A stretch of 64,000 bases of DNA from the NCBI GenBank assembly GCA_964410665.1, contig CAYPIE010000006.1:1-64000 (forward strand). The letters run 5' to 3'. Positions 39,347-48,617 of the stretch are shown here, in pieces. Source of the DNA: CAYPIE01 sp964410665. Lineage in GTDB: Bacteria; Planctomycetota; Planctomycetia; Gemmatales; Gemmataceae. Numbering within the stretch: position 1 is the stretch's first letter; every line of letters begins with the position of its first letter. The notes beneath the pieces were generated by a model. The model did not search any database. It saw only the letters and a list, made by a program, of their open reading frames with translations, and was not told the origin of the DNA. The position numbers were made by a program, and so were the translations under genes.

Positions 39347-40255
39347 TCAACCCACAAAGATGCCGTTGTCAAACCCGAGGAACGCATCGAAGAAACCGTC
39401 TTCAGGCGGGGTGCCTTCCCGTTCGATCTCTTTGCCCAGGTAGCGTGTTAAGCGAGATCCGGCTTCATCGCCGGCCCCCACCACCAGGAGGTCCAGAATC
39501 CCATCTCGGTTGATGTCCCCAAACGCAGCCCGGGCACCGCCTCCAAAGGTGATGTCTTCGATCCCGAAAAAGTCGTTGATTTGGCGGAAGTCGTTCCCGC
39601 TAAATACACGCGCCCGCGGACCCCCTCCCTCATCCGTCGTGATCACGCTGTCCGACTTCCCATCCCCGTCCACATCGCCCAATGCCACGAATTCGCCACC
39701 GGTAAACGTCGCTTCGAACGGCGCGACCGAGTACAACTGCTCCCCATCGACCCCGTCCAACACACGCACCTGGGTCGCTCGACCGAGACCGGTCTCGGCG
39801 ATCAGATCCGGCACACCGGCCCTGTTGACGTCCGCAACTGCCGTCCGCACTCCACCGGTGAAGCCCGGGAACGCGTTGACCCTGCAAACCAAATCAACAT
39901 CGGCGTCGAAAAGGTTGACGATGGCGGTCCCCCCGAGCCAGCACCGGCGGCGTGGACGGAGATGGCATTTTGGTCGACTCCCGCTGGCAGCAGACCCGAG
40001 AGCATCACGGGTGGTACCCCCGGTGGAACCACCGGCGGTGGGGCATCTAGCGACACCTCTACGGTCACCCCGGCGGTGTCGAACCCGTCGTTGCCGTCGC
40101 GAATGGTATATCGGAAGATGGCGTCGCCCTCGAAGCCAGGGTCGGGCGTGTAGATCAGGAAAGACCGGTTGTCGGAGATTCCCACGGTACCGTTCGCGGC
40201 ACTGGTGACGGAGGTGATGCGAAGAGGGAAGGGGTCAGGATTTACCACCTCGACG
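39347..40255 (-). pseudogene. 5'-truncated, frameshifted FG-GAP surface-protein fragment
   Basis: The downstream part (39347-39892) encodes FG-GAP repeats and ends with NGIFVG, like the C-terminus of the protein at 41176-44673. An upstream open frame (to about 40255) encodes an Ig/cadherin-like unit (TSAANGTVG, YTPDPGFEGDAIFRYTIRDG) and joins it in a different frame at a run of six C on the plus strand (39929-39934). Adding one base there restores GSGGTAIVNLFDAD, which lines up with the intact paralogue's ATAFPVNVYDKAG. The fragment lacks an N-terminus, because plus-strand FG-GAP coding sequence takes over near 40250. It also has fewer repeats than the paralogue. A sequencing error in the C-run could explain the frameshift but not the truncation. 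Confidence 0.75.
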
Positions 40256-40947
40256 GCTCGCTCGCTCATACCGTTACACCGACTGCTCCCAGCAGAGCTG
40301 ATGCCGCAGTTGCCGATGTGACTGGGGATGGGGTGCCCGATTTGATTGTCGGCTCTGGGCCAGGTATTGAGCCAGGGGTCGAAATCTACGATGGCCTCAC
40401 CCAAGAGTTGTGGACGCACTTCGCTGCTTTCGAGTCCCCCTTCGTCGGGGGGGTGAATGTCGCCGCGGGTGATGTCACCGGAGACGGGATTGCTGAGATC
40501 GTGGTGGCTCCCCGGAGCGGTGGTGGCCCGCGGGTGCGAGTCTTCTCCGAGGCAGGCAACACGCTGCTGGCGGATTTCTGGGGGCTCAGCGATTCTGCCT
40601 TCCGAGGCGGCCTCCATGTCGGGTTGGCGGACCTCAACGGCGATGGGAAAGCCGACCTGTTGGTTGGGGCAGGTGCTGGCGGAGGACCGCGAGTTGCGAG
40701 GTACGATGGTGCCACCTTCAGAGCTGGCACTCCAGAGAAGTTATTCGCCGACTTCTTTGCGTTTTCCGCTGATCAGACGAGCGGTGTGCAGGTCTCCGGT
40801 GGCGACGTCAACGGTGACGGTGTTGGGGATGTGATCGCAGCAGCGGGCGAGGGAGGCGGCCCCCGGGTCCTGATTCTGTCCGGGGACGACCTGGTCACAT
40901 CGGGCACCCTAGGGATGCTGATCTTCAGTTGGGAGGCGACGGAGTAG
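40222..40947 (+). pseudogene. plus-strand FG-GAP fragment lacking both ends
   Basis: An open frame encodes three to four FG-GAP units (VADVTGDGVPDLIVGSG, GGVNVAAGDVTGDG, ADFWGLSDSAFRGGLHVG) similar to the C-terminal block of the giant protein. Similarity starts upstream of any good start codon (about 40222, IYHLDGSLAHTVT matching VYQPDGTDAYTVT) and is lost at the C-terminus, where the frame stops after FSWEATE. No signal peptide, ribosome-binding site or closing GxFxG is present. It abuts the oppositely oriented fragment head to head, so both look like leftovers of a rearrangement. Confidence 0.7.
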
Positions 40948-41175
40948 CGCTCGTGGATGACCCATTGAAATCGCACCGACAGAGTTTAGGGGGAGCTAAT
41001 CCCAATCGGCGCGTCCGCCATTCTCGCTACACCGCCGAGTGCCGAACAAGCCAGGATTCCAAGCGGGCCGAACCCAAACAGCTCGAGATCGACACTGCCT
41101 CCGACCTCTATTCCCCGGGGTGATCCTGTTCGAGCAAACGTCGGTGCTGATGAACCCGCCCGTATCCAGTTCCCA
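40948..41175. other. short non-coding segment
   Basis: This segment follows the plus-strand FG-GAP fragment and precedes the stop codon of the delta-60 gene. A short open frame is present but does not resemble FG-GAP sequence. Nothing is recognised. Confidence 0.35.
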
Positions 41176-44100
41176 TCACCCGATAAAGACGCCGTTGAGA
41201 AAGCCTGGGAAAGCCTCCACCCCCCCTGAGTCCGTTGGGAGGTTGTTCGGCTGGATGTTCGCCCCGAGGTACCGCGTCACGCGCGAGCCCGCGTCGCTGC
41301 CGTCCCCGGTCACCAGGTCTGCCTGGGTATCGCTGTCCAGGTCCTTCACCACTAGACGGATGCCGCCGCGGTTGGCCGGATCCCCCGCGAAAAAGTTCGC
41401 CACCTGCAACTGGTCCGCCCCGAAACTATCCACAAGGGCCTGGCCGGACAGACCAAACACGCGCGGCCCGCCCCCAGGCCCGCCTCCTGCGATCACATCG
41501 GCAAACTCATCCCCGTCTAAATCGCCCGACGCGATAAACACTCCGTTCCGCAGGGTCGGCTCGAACACAAAAAAGTCGCCGAACAGTTTGATCGGCGTGG
41601 CCGCCCCGGCAGCCACATCGTTCCCGTCGAAGCCAGCAATACGCGGGCCGCCGCCGAACCCGGCGACCACCAACAGGTCGGACCGCCCGTCGGCGTTGAG
41701 GTCACCGAACGCGGCCCTGGCGCCCCCGCGGAAGTTCGGATCCTCAATCCCAAAGAAATCGTTCAGTTGTGTAAAAGTACCTCCCTCGAATACGCGGACC
41801 CGCGGCCCACCACCCTGATCAGGGGTGATGGCAATGTCGGCCTTGCCGTCTGCGTTCATGTCCCCCGCGGCGACGTAGACGCCACCGGTAAACGTCGCTT
41901 CGAACGGCGAGACCGAGAACAGTACACTCGTCTGGTCGAGCCCGTTGATGACCATCACCGAGGTCGCAACTCCCGGGCCGGTCCCGGCGATCAGATCGGG
42001 AACGTCGTCCCCGTTGACGTCGGCCAGAGCTGTCCGCACGCCGCCGGTGAAGTCGGGGAACGGGTTGAAGCCGGGCAGTTCGGTACCGGCCTTATCGTAG
42101 ACGTTGACCGGAAAGGCAGTGGCGGAACCTGGCATCGCCGAGCCCGGGCCCACCGCGTGCTGATCGGTCGTGTTTTGTCCCACTGGACCGGTGGGCCCCG
42201 GTAGGCCCTGGACCCGCAGCAGCACAGCGTTCTCGATGGTGCCATTGCCCGAAAATTGGCCGGCACCGCCGCCGATCACGATCCGCCCGTACGGGGCCGG
42301 AATGGCCACGCCTGTGGCTAGGTCCGTGTTGCCGGCTCCGGCAATGTCGAACAATTTCACCCCGCCGGAGAAATCCGCATCCAGAGCTCCCGAGTTGTCC
42401 AGACGAACGACGACAATGTCTTCGGAGTTGGTGCCCACCACGACGGTGTTCCCGTCCGGATGGGTGGCGACCCCGAAGGCGGTGTCGAACTTCCCAGCCG
42501 CGTTAATGTCAAGGACCACTTTGCCACCTGTGCCGAACCCTAGGTCAGGCTGTCCGTTGGCATTCAGCCTGACCATCGCGAAATCGTCATCGAAGCCGTT
42601 GAACGCCCGGCCGGCGGCTACGATCGAGCCGTCCGGCCGCAACGCCATCGCCATGGGCTCGTCAACGTTGCCCGACCCCGAAACGTCCAGAACGGTCTTC
42701 CCGGCCGTCCCGAAGCCCAGATCCAGTGTTCCGGACGCGTCAAAGCGGCCGAAGATAAAGTCGTCCCCGTCGGTCCCGGCCACGACGAACTTGTTGTCTG
42801 ATGGCTGAACGACGACGGCATTGATCGATTCTGTTGAGCCCACCCCCCCAAGCGTGAACTTACCCGTACCGGCAAAGCCCGGGTCCAGGGTGCCGTTGGC
42901 TCCTAGCAAGCGGGCGAAGGCGAAATCGTCGTCGACTCCATTGTTCGCCTGCCCCACCACGATAATGTCGGAGCCCTGCAGGGCCACATCGTTGGCACGG
43001 TCCGCCTTGCCTGCGAAGTCGATCGTCACGGTTCCGCCACCGAACGTGACGTCGTTGCTCCCGTCGGGGTTAAGCCGCACCACGACGAAGTCCTTGCCGT
43101 CATCCCCCGCCACAACGATCTTGCCATCCGGCTGAACTGCGAGGCCGAGAGCCTGGTCGGTGCTGCCGCCGGAGATGTCGATCAGCCGCAGACCGCCGGC
43201 ACCAAACGTGCCGTCTAGGGTGCCGTCCGGGTTATACCGGGCGATGGCGAAATCGGTGTCGAAGTTGTTGCGGGCTGTCCCGACGATCACGACCTTCCCG
43301 TCGGGCTGGACGGCCATGGCGTTGCCCGCGTCAAGGCTCTCGCCACGGACGTCGGTCAGCACTTTTCCGTCTCCGTCGAAAGCGGGTACGAGATTCCCCG
43401 CGGAGTCGATCCGGACCAACCCGATGTCCCCCGGACCGGTCCTTCCGGCCCCCCCAGAGATGACGATGTCCGTCCCACTTAGGGCGGCACCGCTGGCCAT
43501 GTCGATCGCGCCCGTGCCGGTCAGATCGATGACCTGCTTCCCCCCGATGCCGAAGCCCGGAATCAACGTGCCGCCGGTGCTCAAACGGGCCGCCGCGAAG
43601 TTGGTGTCCAGTCCGGTGTTCATCGTCCCGGTGATGACAATATCCGTGCCATCGATCAAGACTTCGGACAACCGGTCCGATGATCCAGCGAAGTCCACCG
43701 TCTGCCTGCCGCCGATCCCGAACGCGGGGATCACGGCCCCGCCGAAGGTAAACCGGGCCACTGCGAAGTCGGCTCCATCGTCGCCGGCGACGATGATATC
43801 CGTCCCAATCAGGGCAACCGCAGCAGCCCTGTCAGAACTCCCTGCGGAGATGTCAAAGGCGAGTTTCCCCCCTGCGCCAAATGGGATGACGAGTGATCCG
43901 CTACTGTCGAGCCGGGCGACTCCGAAGTCCGAGTCGGCCCCGGGCGTGGCCCCACCGACGAGAATGATGTCTGGTCCATCCAGAGTCAGCGCTTCGGCCG
44001 CGTCATACTTCGTAGCGAAGTCGATGGCGGTCATGCCGCCCGTTCCGAAGGTGAAGTCTAAGCTGCCGTCGGTGTTCAACCGGGCCGCAAGAAAATCGCG

Positions 44101-44673
44101 CCCGGTGGCAGGCTGCTGAACCTCCCCGCTGATCACTGCCTTGCCGTCGGGTTGGATCACGACGTCGCTCGCCCGGTCGAGCATCGACACCCCACTCAGG
44201 TCGAGGTTCACCACCCCCGAAGCGCCATAGTTGGAATCGATACTGCCGTCCGGGTTCAGTCGGACCGCGGCGACATTCCCGTCGGCGGGCGTAAAGGTCG
44301 CACCGACGATCAGGATCTTCCCGTCGGGTTGGATGGCCACCGCTTCGGCGATGTCGTTCGCTCCAACTGCGATGTCCACGGTCACCTTGCCATCTCCACC
44401 GAAACTGGTGTCGAGCGAACCGTCCGGGTTGTAGCGTACAGCCGCAAAATCCTGGTTCGAACTCCCGACGACCACGTACTTGCCGTCCGCCTGGACCGCC
44501 ATCCCTCGCCCAAGGTCCGTGCTGCCGAAGCCGAAATCGATCTCAACGATGCCTTCGGTGCCGAAGGTCATGTCGAGGTCGGCCAAGGCAGGGACTGTTC
44601 GGGTTTCAAGCCTTTCCAGTCCGAGTTGACGGGCGAAGATTCGTCGATTTGTTCGCAGGAGAGTCTGTTGCAT
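41176..44673 (-). CDS. delta-60 repeat and FG-GAP surface protein
   Basis: The protein has 1165 residues from the ATG at 44673 (MQQTLLRTNRRIFAR). The ribosome-binding site is weak, but the next residues give GLERLETRTVPA, the shared surface-protein motif, at about 20-31. Residues about 40-810 hold some thirteen or more delta-60 repeats (TIGR02608), each with a D(L/T)xFGxxGKV strand followed by AVQPDGKIVVxG and FAxxRxxxDG. These beta repeats are common in large secreted proteins of planctomycetes and delta-proteobacteria. Residues about 860-1165 are an FG-GAP block (GDMNADGKADIAITPDQGGG) ending NGVFIG. It is probably exported and surface bound; the ligand is unknown. The downstream neighbour region contains degenerate relatives of its C-terminus. 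Confidence 0.88.
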   Translation of the reverse strand: MQQTLLRTNRRIFARQLGLERLETRTVPALADLDMTFGTEGIVEIDFGFGSTDLGRGMAVQADGKYVVVGSSNQDFAAVRYNPDGSLDTSFGGDGKVTVDIAVGANDIAEAVAIQPDGKILIVGATFTPADGNVAAVRLNPDGSIDSNYGASGVVNLDLSGVSMLDRASDVVIQPDGKAVISGEVQQPATGRDFLAARLNTDGSLDFTFGTGGMTAIDFATKYDAAEALTLDGPDIILVGGATPGADSDFGVARLDSSGSLVIPFGAGGKLAFDISAGSSDRAAAVALIGTDIIVAGDDGADFAVARFTFGGAVIPAFGIGGRQTVDFAGSSDRLSEVLIDGTDIVITGTMNTGLDTNFAAARLSTGGTLIPGFGIGGKQVIDLTGTGAIDMASGAALSGTDIVISGGAGRTGPGDIGLVRIDSAGNLVPAFDGDGKVLTDVRGESLDAGNAMAVQPDGKVVIVGTARNNFDTDFAIARYNPDGTLDGTFGAGGLRLIDISGGSTDQALGLAVQPDGKIVVAGDDGKDFVVVRLNPDGSNDVTFGGGTVTIDFAGKADRANDVALQGSDIIVVGQANNGVDDDFAFARLLGANGTLDPGFAGTGKFTLGGVGSTESINAVVVQPSDNKFVVAGTDGDDFIFGRFDASGTLDLGFGTAGKTVLDVSGSGNVDEPMAMALRPDGSIVAAGRAFNGFDDDFAMVRLNANGQPDLGFGTGGKVVLDINAAGKFDTAFGVATHPDGNTVVVGTNSEDIVVVRLDNSGALDADFSGGVKLFDIAGAGNTDLATGVAIPAPYGRIVIGGGAGQFSGNGTIENAVLLRVQGLPGPTGPVGQNTTDQHAVGPGSAMPGSATAFPVNVYDKAGTELPGFNPFPDFTGGVRTALADVNGDDVPDLIAGTGPGVATSVMVINGLDQTSVLFSVSPFEATFTGGVYVAAGDMNADGKADIAITPDQGGGPRVRVFEGGTFTQLNDFFGIEDPNFRGGARAAFGDLNADGRSDLLVVAGFGGGPRIAGFDGNDVAAGAATPIKLFGDFFVFEPTLRNGVFIASGDLDGDEFADVIAGGGPGGGPRVFGLSGQALVDSFGADQLQVANFFAGDPANRGGIRLVVKDLDSDTQADLVTGDGSDAGSRVTRYLGANIQPNNLPTDSGGVEAFPGFLNGVFIG

Positions 44674-45590
44674 GACGATTCCAACTGTCGGAGTCCGTCT
44701 CGGGCTGACCAAGACAACTGTGAGCCTTTCTGACGGTCTCTCAGGTTTCGGGGATATGTTTCTGGTGATCTTAGCGAGGTTCGGGAGGAGGAACTGTCAG
44801 GAACAACAGGACGATCGCTGAGGGTGATCGTCGGGAAGAGATGTCAGGCGAAGTCCCACAACACGGTTTCGAGCTCCGACTGCGGCGTACCCCGGCCAAC
44901 GTAGGTCATTTTAGCTGATAATGATGGTTCGATTTGTCTTTGGCCACCGTTTGGGAAGGCTCCCGAACCTTGCGGCGAGATAGCATGTGTCATTCGTTGA
45001 ACAGTAACGGAAAATCATTCTCGCGAACATGTGCTTCAAGTGGGTCAATACAACGCCGGCAATCGGATGCGGAGGCGACCAGATCTCCCCCACAAGCCTG
45101 TGTCTTCTCTATGATCAAAGAAAGTTTATCTTGCAAAGTAAGCAGTGGGTCGCAAGGAAATTCGACCCTACCGAATGACTCGCCACAACCCGAGCTGCTC
45201 CACGGCGAGATTTCTGCGGGTGAGGCTCTGTTGCCTCGATGCAGATGAACCATGCTCTAACAAAGTCTCTCTACCATCCACCATGACGAACCCACGAGCA
45301 TCTACCTCCCCCGGGCTGGAGATGGACCCCTGTACATTCCGAATTTGAGATGCTCCACGACTCGCCGACTGGCCTATCGTTCTATGGAGAGACTGGGCTG
45401 TCCGAGAAGCGGCTTTCTTGCCCTGCCAGAGGAACTGGCAGTCGTACAAGGGACTTTTTTTGCAAGCTCGCCATGTTTTCCCCAATCAGCCCCCCGCACG
45501 GACCTGAATGGCAGCAACTTGGGAAAACGACTTTTGGGAAGGAGAGCTGTTCGGGCGCGTAAATTGACGTGAGTCCTAGTGGTACAAGAG
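44674..45590. other. long intergenic region without a recognisable gene
   Basis: About 900 nt lie between the delta-60 gene and the tRNA gene. Several open frames of 60-105 codons exist on both strands, overlapping one another, but none shows a known motif, a signal peptide or a convincing ribosome-binding site. It may hold decayed sequence or an unrecognised RNA. Confidence 0.4.
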
Positions 45591-45676
45591 TGCCGAAGAG
45601 AGGACTTGAACCTCCACGGGATTTAACTCCCACCAGGCCCTCAACCTGGCGCGTCTGCCAATTCCGCCACTTCGGC
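45591..45676 (-). tRNA. tRNA-Leu (anticodon GAG)
   Basis: The sequence folds as a class II tRNA of 86 nt. The acceptor stem is GCCGAAG/CTTCGGC with discriminator A at 45591, the D-arm starts TGGCGGAATTGGCAGACGC, and the anticodon stem CCAGG/CCTGG encloses TTGAGGG, giving anticodon GAG for Leu codons CUC/CUU. A long variable arm and GGTTCAAGTCC T-arm follow. CCA is not encoded. Confidence 0.95.
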
Positions 45677-45689
45677 TTGTATTGCTTTG

Positions 45690-45717
45690 ATTATCGCACC
45701 CCACCGCGGCAATTCAA
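45690..45717 (-). promoter_or_regulatory. putative promoter of the tRNA-Leu gene
   Basis: On the minus strand, TTGAAT (45712-45717) and GATAAT (45690-45695) are separated by 16 nt, and the -10 box ends 13 nt before the tRNA 5' end. This is a good match to a housekeeping sigma-70 promoter. Confidence 0.6.
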
Positions 45718-45808
45718 CCCCCGTTCCACGCGCTAGTTGCAGGTCCAGTCCTAAGCCGATCTAATAGGGACCTGAGCCCTCGCCGTTCGCTCGCCTTGGA
45801 GACGCCGT

Positions 45809-47170
45809 ATGCGCATGCTCATCGCCGTTTTCGCCACGTTCTCCCTCTTGCTTGCCCTGCCAACACGGGGTGAGTCTGCCCCGATCAAGCCAAACATCGT
45901 GTTTATCTTGGCCGATGATCTAGGTTGGAATGATGTTGGTTGGCATGGATCGGTGATTCAAACTCCGAACTTGGACCGACTCGCCAAAGGTGGAGCCCGG
46001 CTCGAGCAGTTCTATGTACTCCCAGTTTGCTCCCCAACTCGAGCTGCTCTCGTGACCGGCCGCTATCCCATTCGCTATGGGCTACAGTCGGGCGTGGTTC
46101 GGCCCTGGGCAGACTATGGGTTGCCCCTCGATGAACGCACTTTGGCTCGGGCCCTAAAAACAGCCGGCTACGAAACCGCCATCTGCGGCAAATGGCACCT
46201 GGGCGAAGTCACCGAAGCGTACTTGCCCACCAAGCGTGGCTTCGATCACCAGTACGGTCACTATCTCGGTGCCATCGATTACTTTACGCACAAGCGGGAT
46301 GGTGGTCTGGACTGGCACCGGAATGACCAGCCGCTCCGCGAGGAGGGCTACACCACAGATCTCATCGCCAACGAAGCGATTCAACGCATCAAGGATAAAA
46401 AGCCCAACAAGCCACTGTTTCTCTATGTTCCCTTCAACGCGGTCCATACTCCTCTTCAAGTGCCCGAATCGTACCTCACTCCCTATCACAACTTACCTCG
46501 TAAGCGACAACGCTACGCTGGAATGACTGCCGCCATGGACGAAGCAGTCGGCAGAATTGTTCAAGCATTAGAGTCAGCCAATCAGCTCGAGGATACGCTG
46601 ATTATTTTCAGCAGTGACAACGGGGGGCCAACCACTCAGGGTGCTTCGAATGAGCCGTTGCGCGCCGGGAAGGGAACCGTTTACGAGGGAGGAGTACGGG
46701 TTGCTGCGTTCGCGTACTGGCGTGGGAAAATCCCAGAGAATACGGTGGTCAACGAACCGATCCATATCGTCGACTGGTATCCCACTTTATTGAAGCTGGC
46801 TGGAGCTTCGATCGAACAGAAGAAACCCTTGGATGGCCTGGATATCTGGGGGTGCATTACGGAAGGCAAGTCGTCGCCTCACCCTATTCTCCTGGTGAAT
46901 GCCGAGGCCAACCGCGGTGCGATTCGCGCCGGCGACTGGAAGCTGGTCTTGAGCCGACGTGGGAGAAAGGCGAATCAGCCGATGCGCGTTGAGTTGTTTC
47001 ACTTACCGGACGATCCCAGCGAACAGAACAATCTCGCGGAGGAGAATCCGGAGAAGGTGGCGGAGCTACGCAAGCAGTATGATGCCCTGGCCAAGCAAGC
47101 CATTCCAGACCAACGCACGGACAAACCCGCGAACTTCAAGGCCCCCAAAGTCTGGGGACGACGAGAATAA
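45809..47170 (+). CDS. secreted arylsulfatase
   Basis: The protein has 453 residues, with GGAG about 8 nt before the ATG and a signal peptide (MLIAVFATFSLLLALPTRGES). It is an alkaline-phosphatase-superfamily sulfatase: metal-site NIVFILADDLGWNDVG at about 29, FGly motif CSPTRAA with Cys74 as the residue converted to formylglycine, GKWHLG, and SSDNGG near 268. It hydrolyses sulfate esters, probably on polysaccharides. Planctomycetes carry many such genes. A second sulfatase lies at 61482-62945. No maturase (FGE or anSME) gene is in the window. Confidence 0.93.
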   Translation: MRMLIAVFATFSLLLALPTRGESAPIKPNIVFILADDLGWNDVGWHGSVIQTPNLDRLAKGGARLEQFYVLPVCSPTRAALVTGRYPIRYGLQSGVVRPWADYGLPLDERTLARALKTAGYETAICGKWHLGEVTEAYLPTKRGFDHQYGHYLGAIDYFTHKRDGGLDWHRNDQPLREEGYTTDLIANEAIQRIKDKKPNKPLFLYVPFNAVHTPLQVPESYLTPYHNLPRKRQRYAGMTAAMDEAVGRIVQALESANQLEDTLIIFSSDNGGPTTQGASNEPLRAGKGTVYEGGVRVAAFAYWRGKIPENTVVNEPIHIVDWYPTLLKLAGASIEQKKPLDGLDIWGCITEGKSSPHPILLVNAEANRGAIRAGDWKLVLSRRGRKANQPMRVELFHLPDDPSEQNNLAEENPEKVAELRKQYDALAKQAIPDQRTDKPANFKAPKVWGRRE

Positions 47171-47206
47171 GGGGTGGGTCTCGACAAGCAAGTTGACTTC
47201 CGTGCC

Positions 47207-48452
47207 TCAGTTCCCAGGAAGGGCAACCGGTTCAATCGCCTTAAGCCACGGCCAGCCAAACGCTCCTTCACGGATGTCTGCCTGTCCGATGGGAGCGACA
47301 AACTGGTTCATTTCTCCCGGAGTCGCGTTGTACTCATGCGATGCTTGCTCCGGATCGTCGAGGAACTGATACTTAATCTAATACGTACGAATGAGAAACG
47401 AGTGGGTGGTCTGTTCCATCCCTTGGATCATGACCAGACGCGGTTCGCCTTGGGACTCGTCAAGCCAGGCGTTGAGAGTCAATGCCCAGCATAGACAGGT
47501 CATGCCTCCCAGCATCAACATGCCAACTGCCACAATCACCCCAAGAATTCGATTGCCGAACACTCCTTGGTCAGGAATCGCTTGGACAACCTCCCCGCGG
47601 ATTCTGGCTTGGGCATTACTCGCCTCGATCTTGGCACGACGATGACGGTGCGACCAAATCATGCCAACGATACCTCCCGTGCCGAGGATACCCCCACCGA
47701 CAATCCCGAGGATCAATTGACCCTGAGTCCATTCCAAGGGAGCAAAGCAACGAAAGGCATAGACGTTCCACATCAATAGAAAAAAGATTCCGCCTAGTGC
47801 GAACATCGCGACTGCCGTTTGCCAAAGTGATTCTGCCCCTGGCTCCCCTTTGGTTTTCTTCAACAATCCTTGATCAGGTCGTAGTCCAAGAAAACCATAA
47901 ACCTTTAGGGTTTTGTCAAACTAATCCGGTAGGTAGACGAGTGTCACGACATCGCCAACCTTGTAAGTCACCTCCCAGTTGTCTACAACTCCCGCTCCCA
48001 GTTCCCGAGAACAGACTTCGAGCGTCACGAGCTGCCCAGTCGTTGGATCTTCAAGTCCACCAATGCGACAAAGCGGAAGCCATTGGGCTGGCCGTTGTAG
48101 GAGAAGGAGGGTTGGAGCTGGAGCGCGATGATCCGTCCGGCCACGGGAATGCCTTCCTCGACATAGCGATATGGTCCTCGGGTGAGATGGAGATGCAACG
48201 CCAACCCAATCGCGAGCAGCAACAAGCCATAGCCCAGCCAATCCAGATACGCCAAAGGAAGCACAACCAGACCCCAGCGATCTATGAACGGCAAGAAACT
48301 CAGGATCAAACAGCTCAATGCAGCCACCAGCAGCCCACGATGGTACTTTGGCGATTGCGTCGGTGCGGCGAATTCCACAATTCCGCGGGGATTTCCCGCA
48401 GGGGAGTCATGTCGAACTCTGGCTCAAAGCGATAATCCTGGTAAATACTCAT
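47207..48452 (-). pseudogene. multiply disrupted membrane protein gene (DUF3592-like)
   Basis: Reading minus strand from ATG 48452 (GGGAG 9 nt upstream; MSIYQDYRFEPEFDMTPLRE) gives coding-like sequence down to 47207, but only through four lesions: a frame change near 48375, another near 48050 (before EDPTTGQLVTLEV), an in-frame TAG at 47921-47923 (VYLPD-TAG-FDKTLKVYGFLG), and an in-frame TAG at 47378-47380 (FLIRTY-TAG-IKYQFLDDPEQ). Pieces between lesions keep protein character: several membrane helices, then a soluble tail ending ALPGN. Intact length would be near 415 residues. One segment (YNGQPNGFRFVALVDL) resembles DUF3592-type proteins, though the family call is weak. CAG-to-TAG change could explain either stop. 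Four lesions in one gene make decay, or poor sequence here, the simplest reading. Confidence 0.7.
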
Positions 48453-48617
48453 GAACGGACTCCCGTAGAGAAGGCGCTGGGAGAGACCAAGACCACTGTG
48501 CGAGAAATCTAGCATTGATTTTGACATCGGAGCGAGAACTCCGCGGGACAAACTCGGCCGAGTTTGGCACAATAAACCTTTGTCGCTGTCGTTTGCTTGC
48601 GAGCAGGATCGGAGCCC

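Noticed and set aside
40256..40617. Minus-strand open frame continuing upstream of the FG-GAP fragment
   Set aside because: It is antisense to clear plus-strand FG-GAP repeats and has no family similarity, so it is a shadow.
40929..41123. Small plus-strand frame as a continuation of the FG-GAP fragment
   Set aside because: No FG-GAP pattern appears in it and no single frameshift restores the expected repeat sequence.
47207..47866. Pyrrolysine or programmed amber readthrough in the minus-strand membrane gene
   Set aside because: The gene also carries two frameshifts, and no pyrrolysine features are seen. Both TAGs fit ordinary CAG-to-TAG mutations, so decay or sequence error is simpler.
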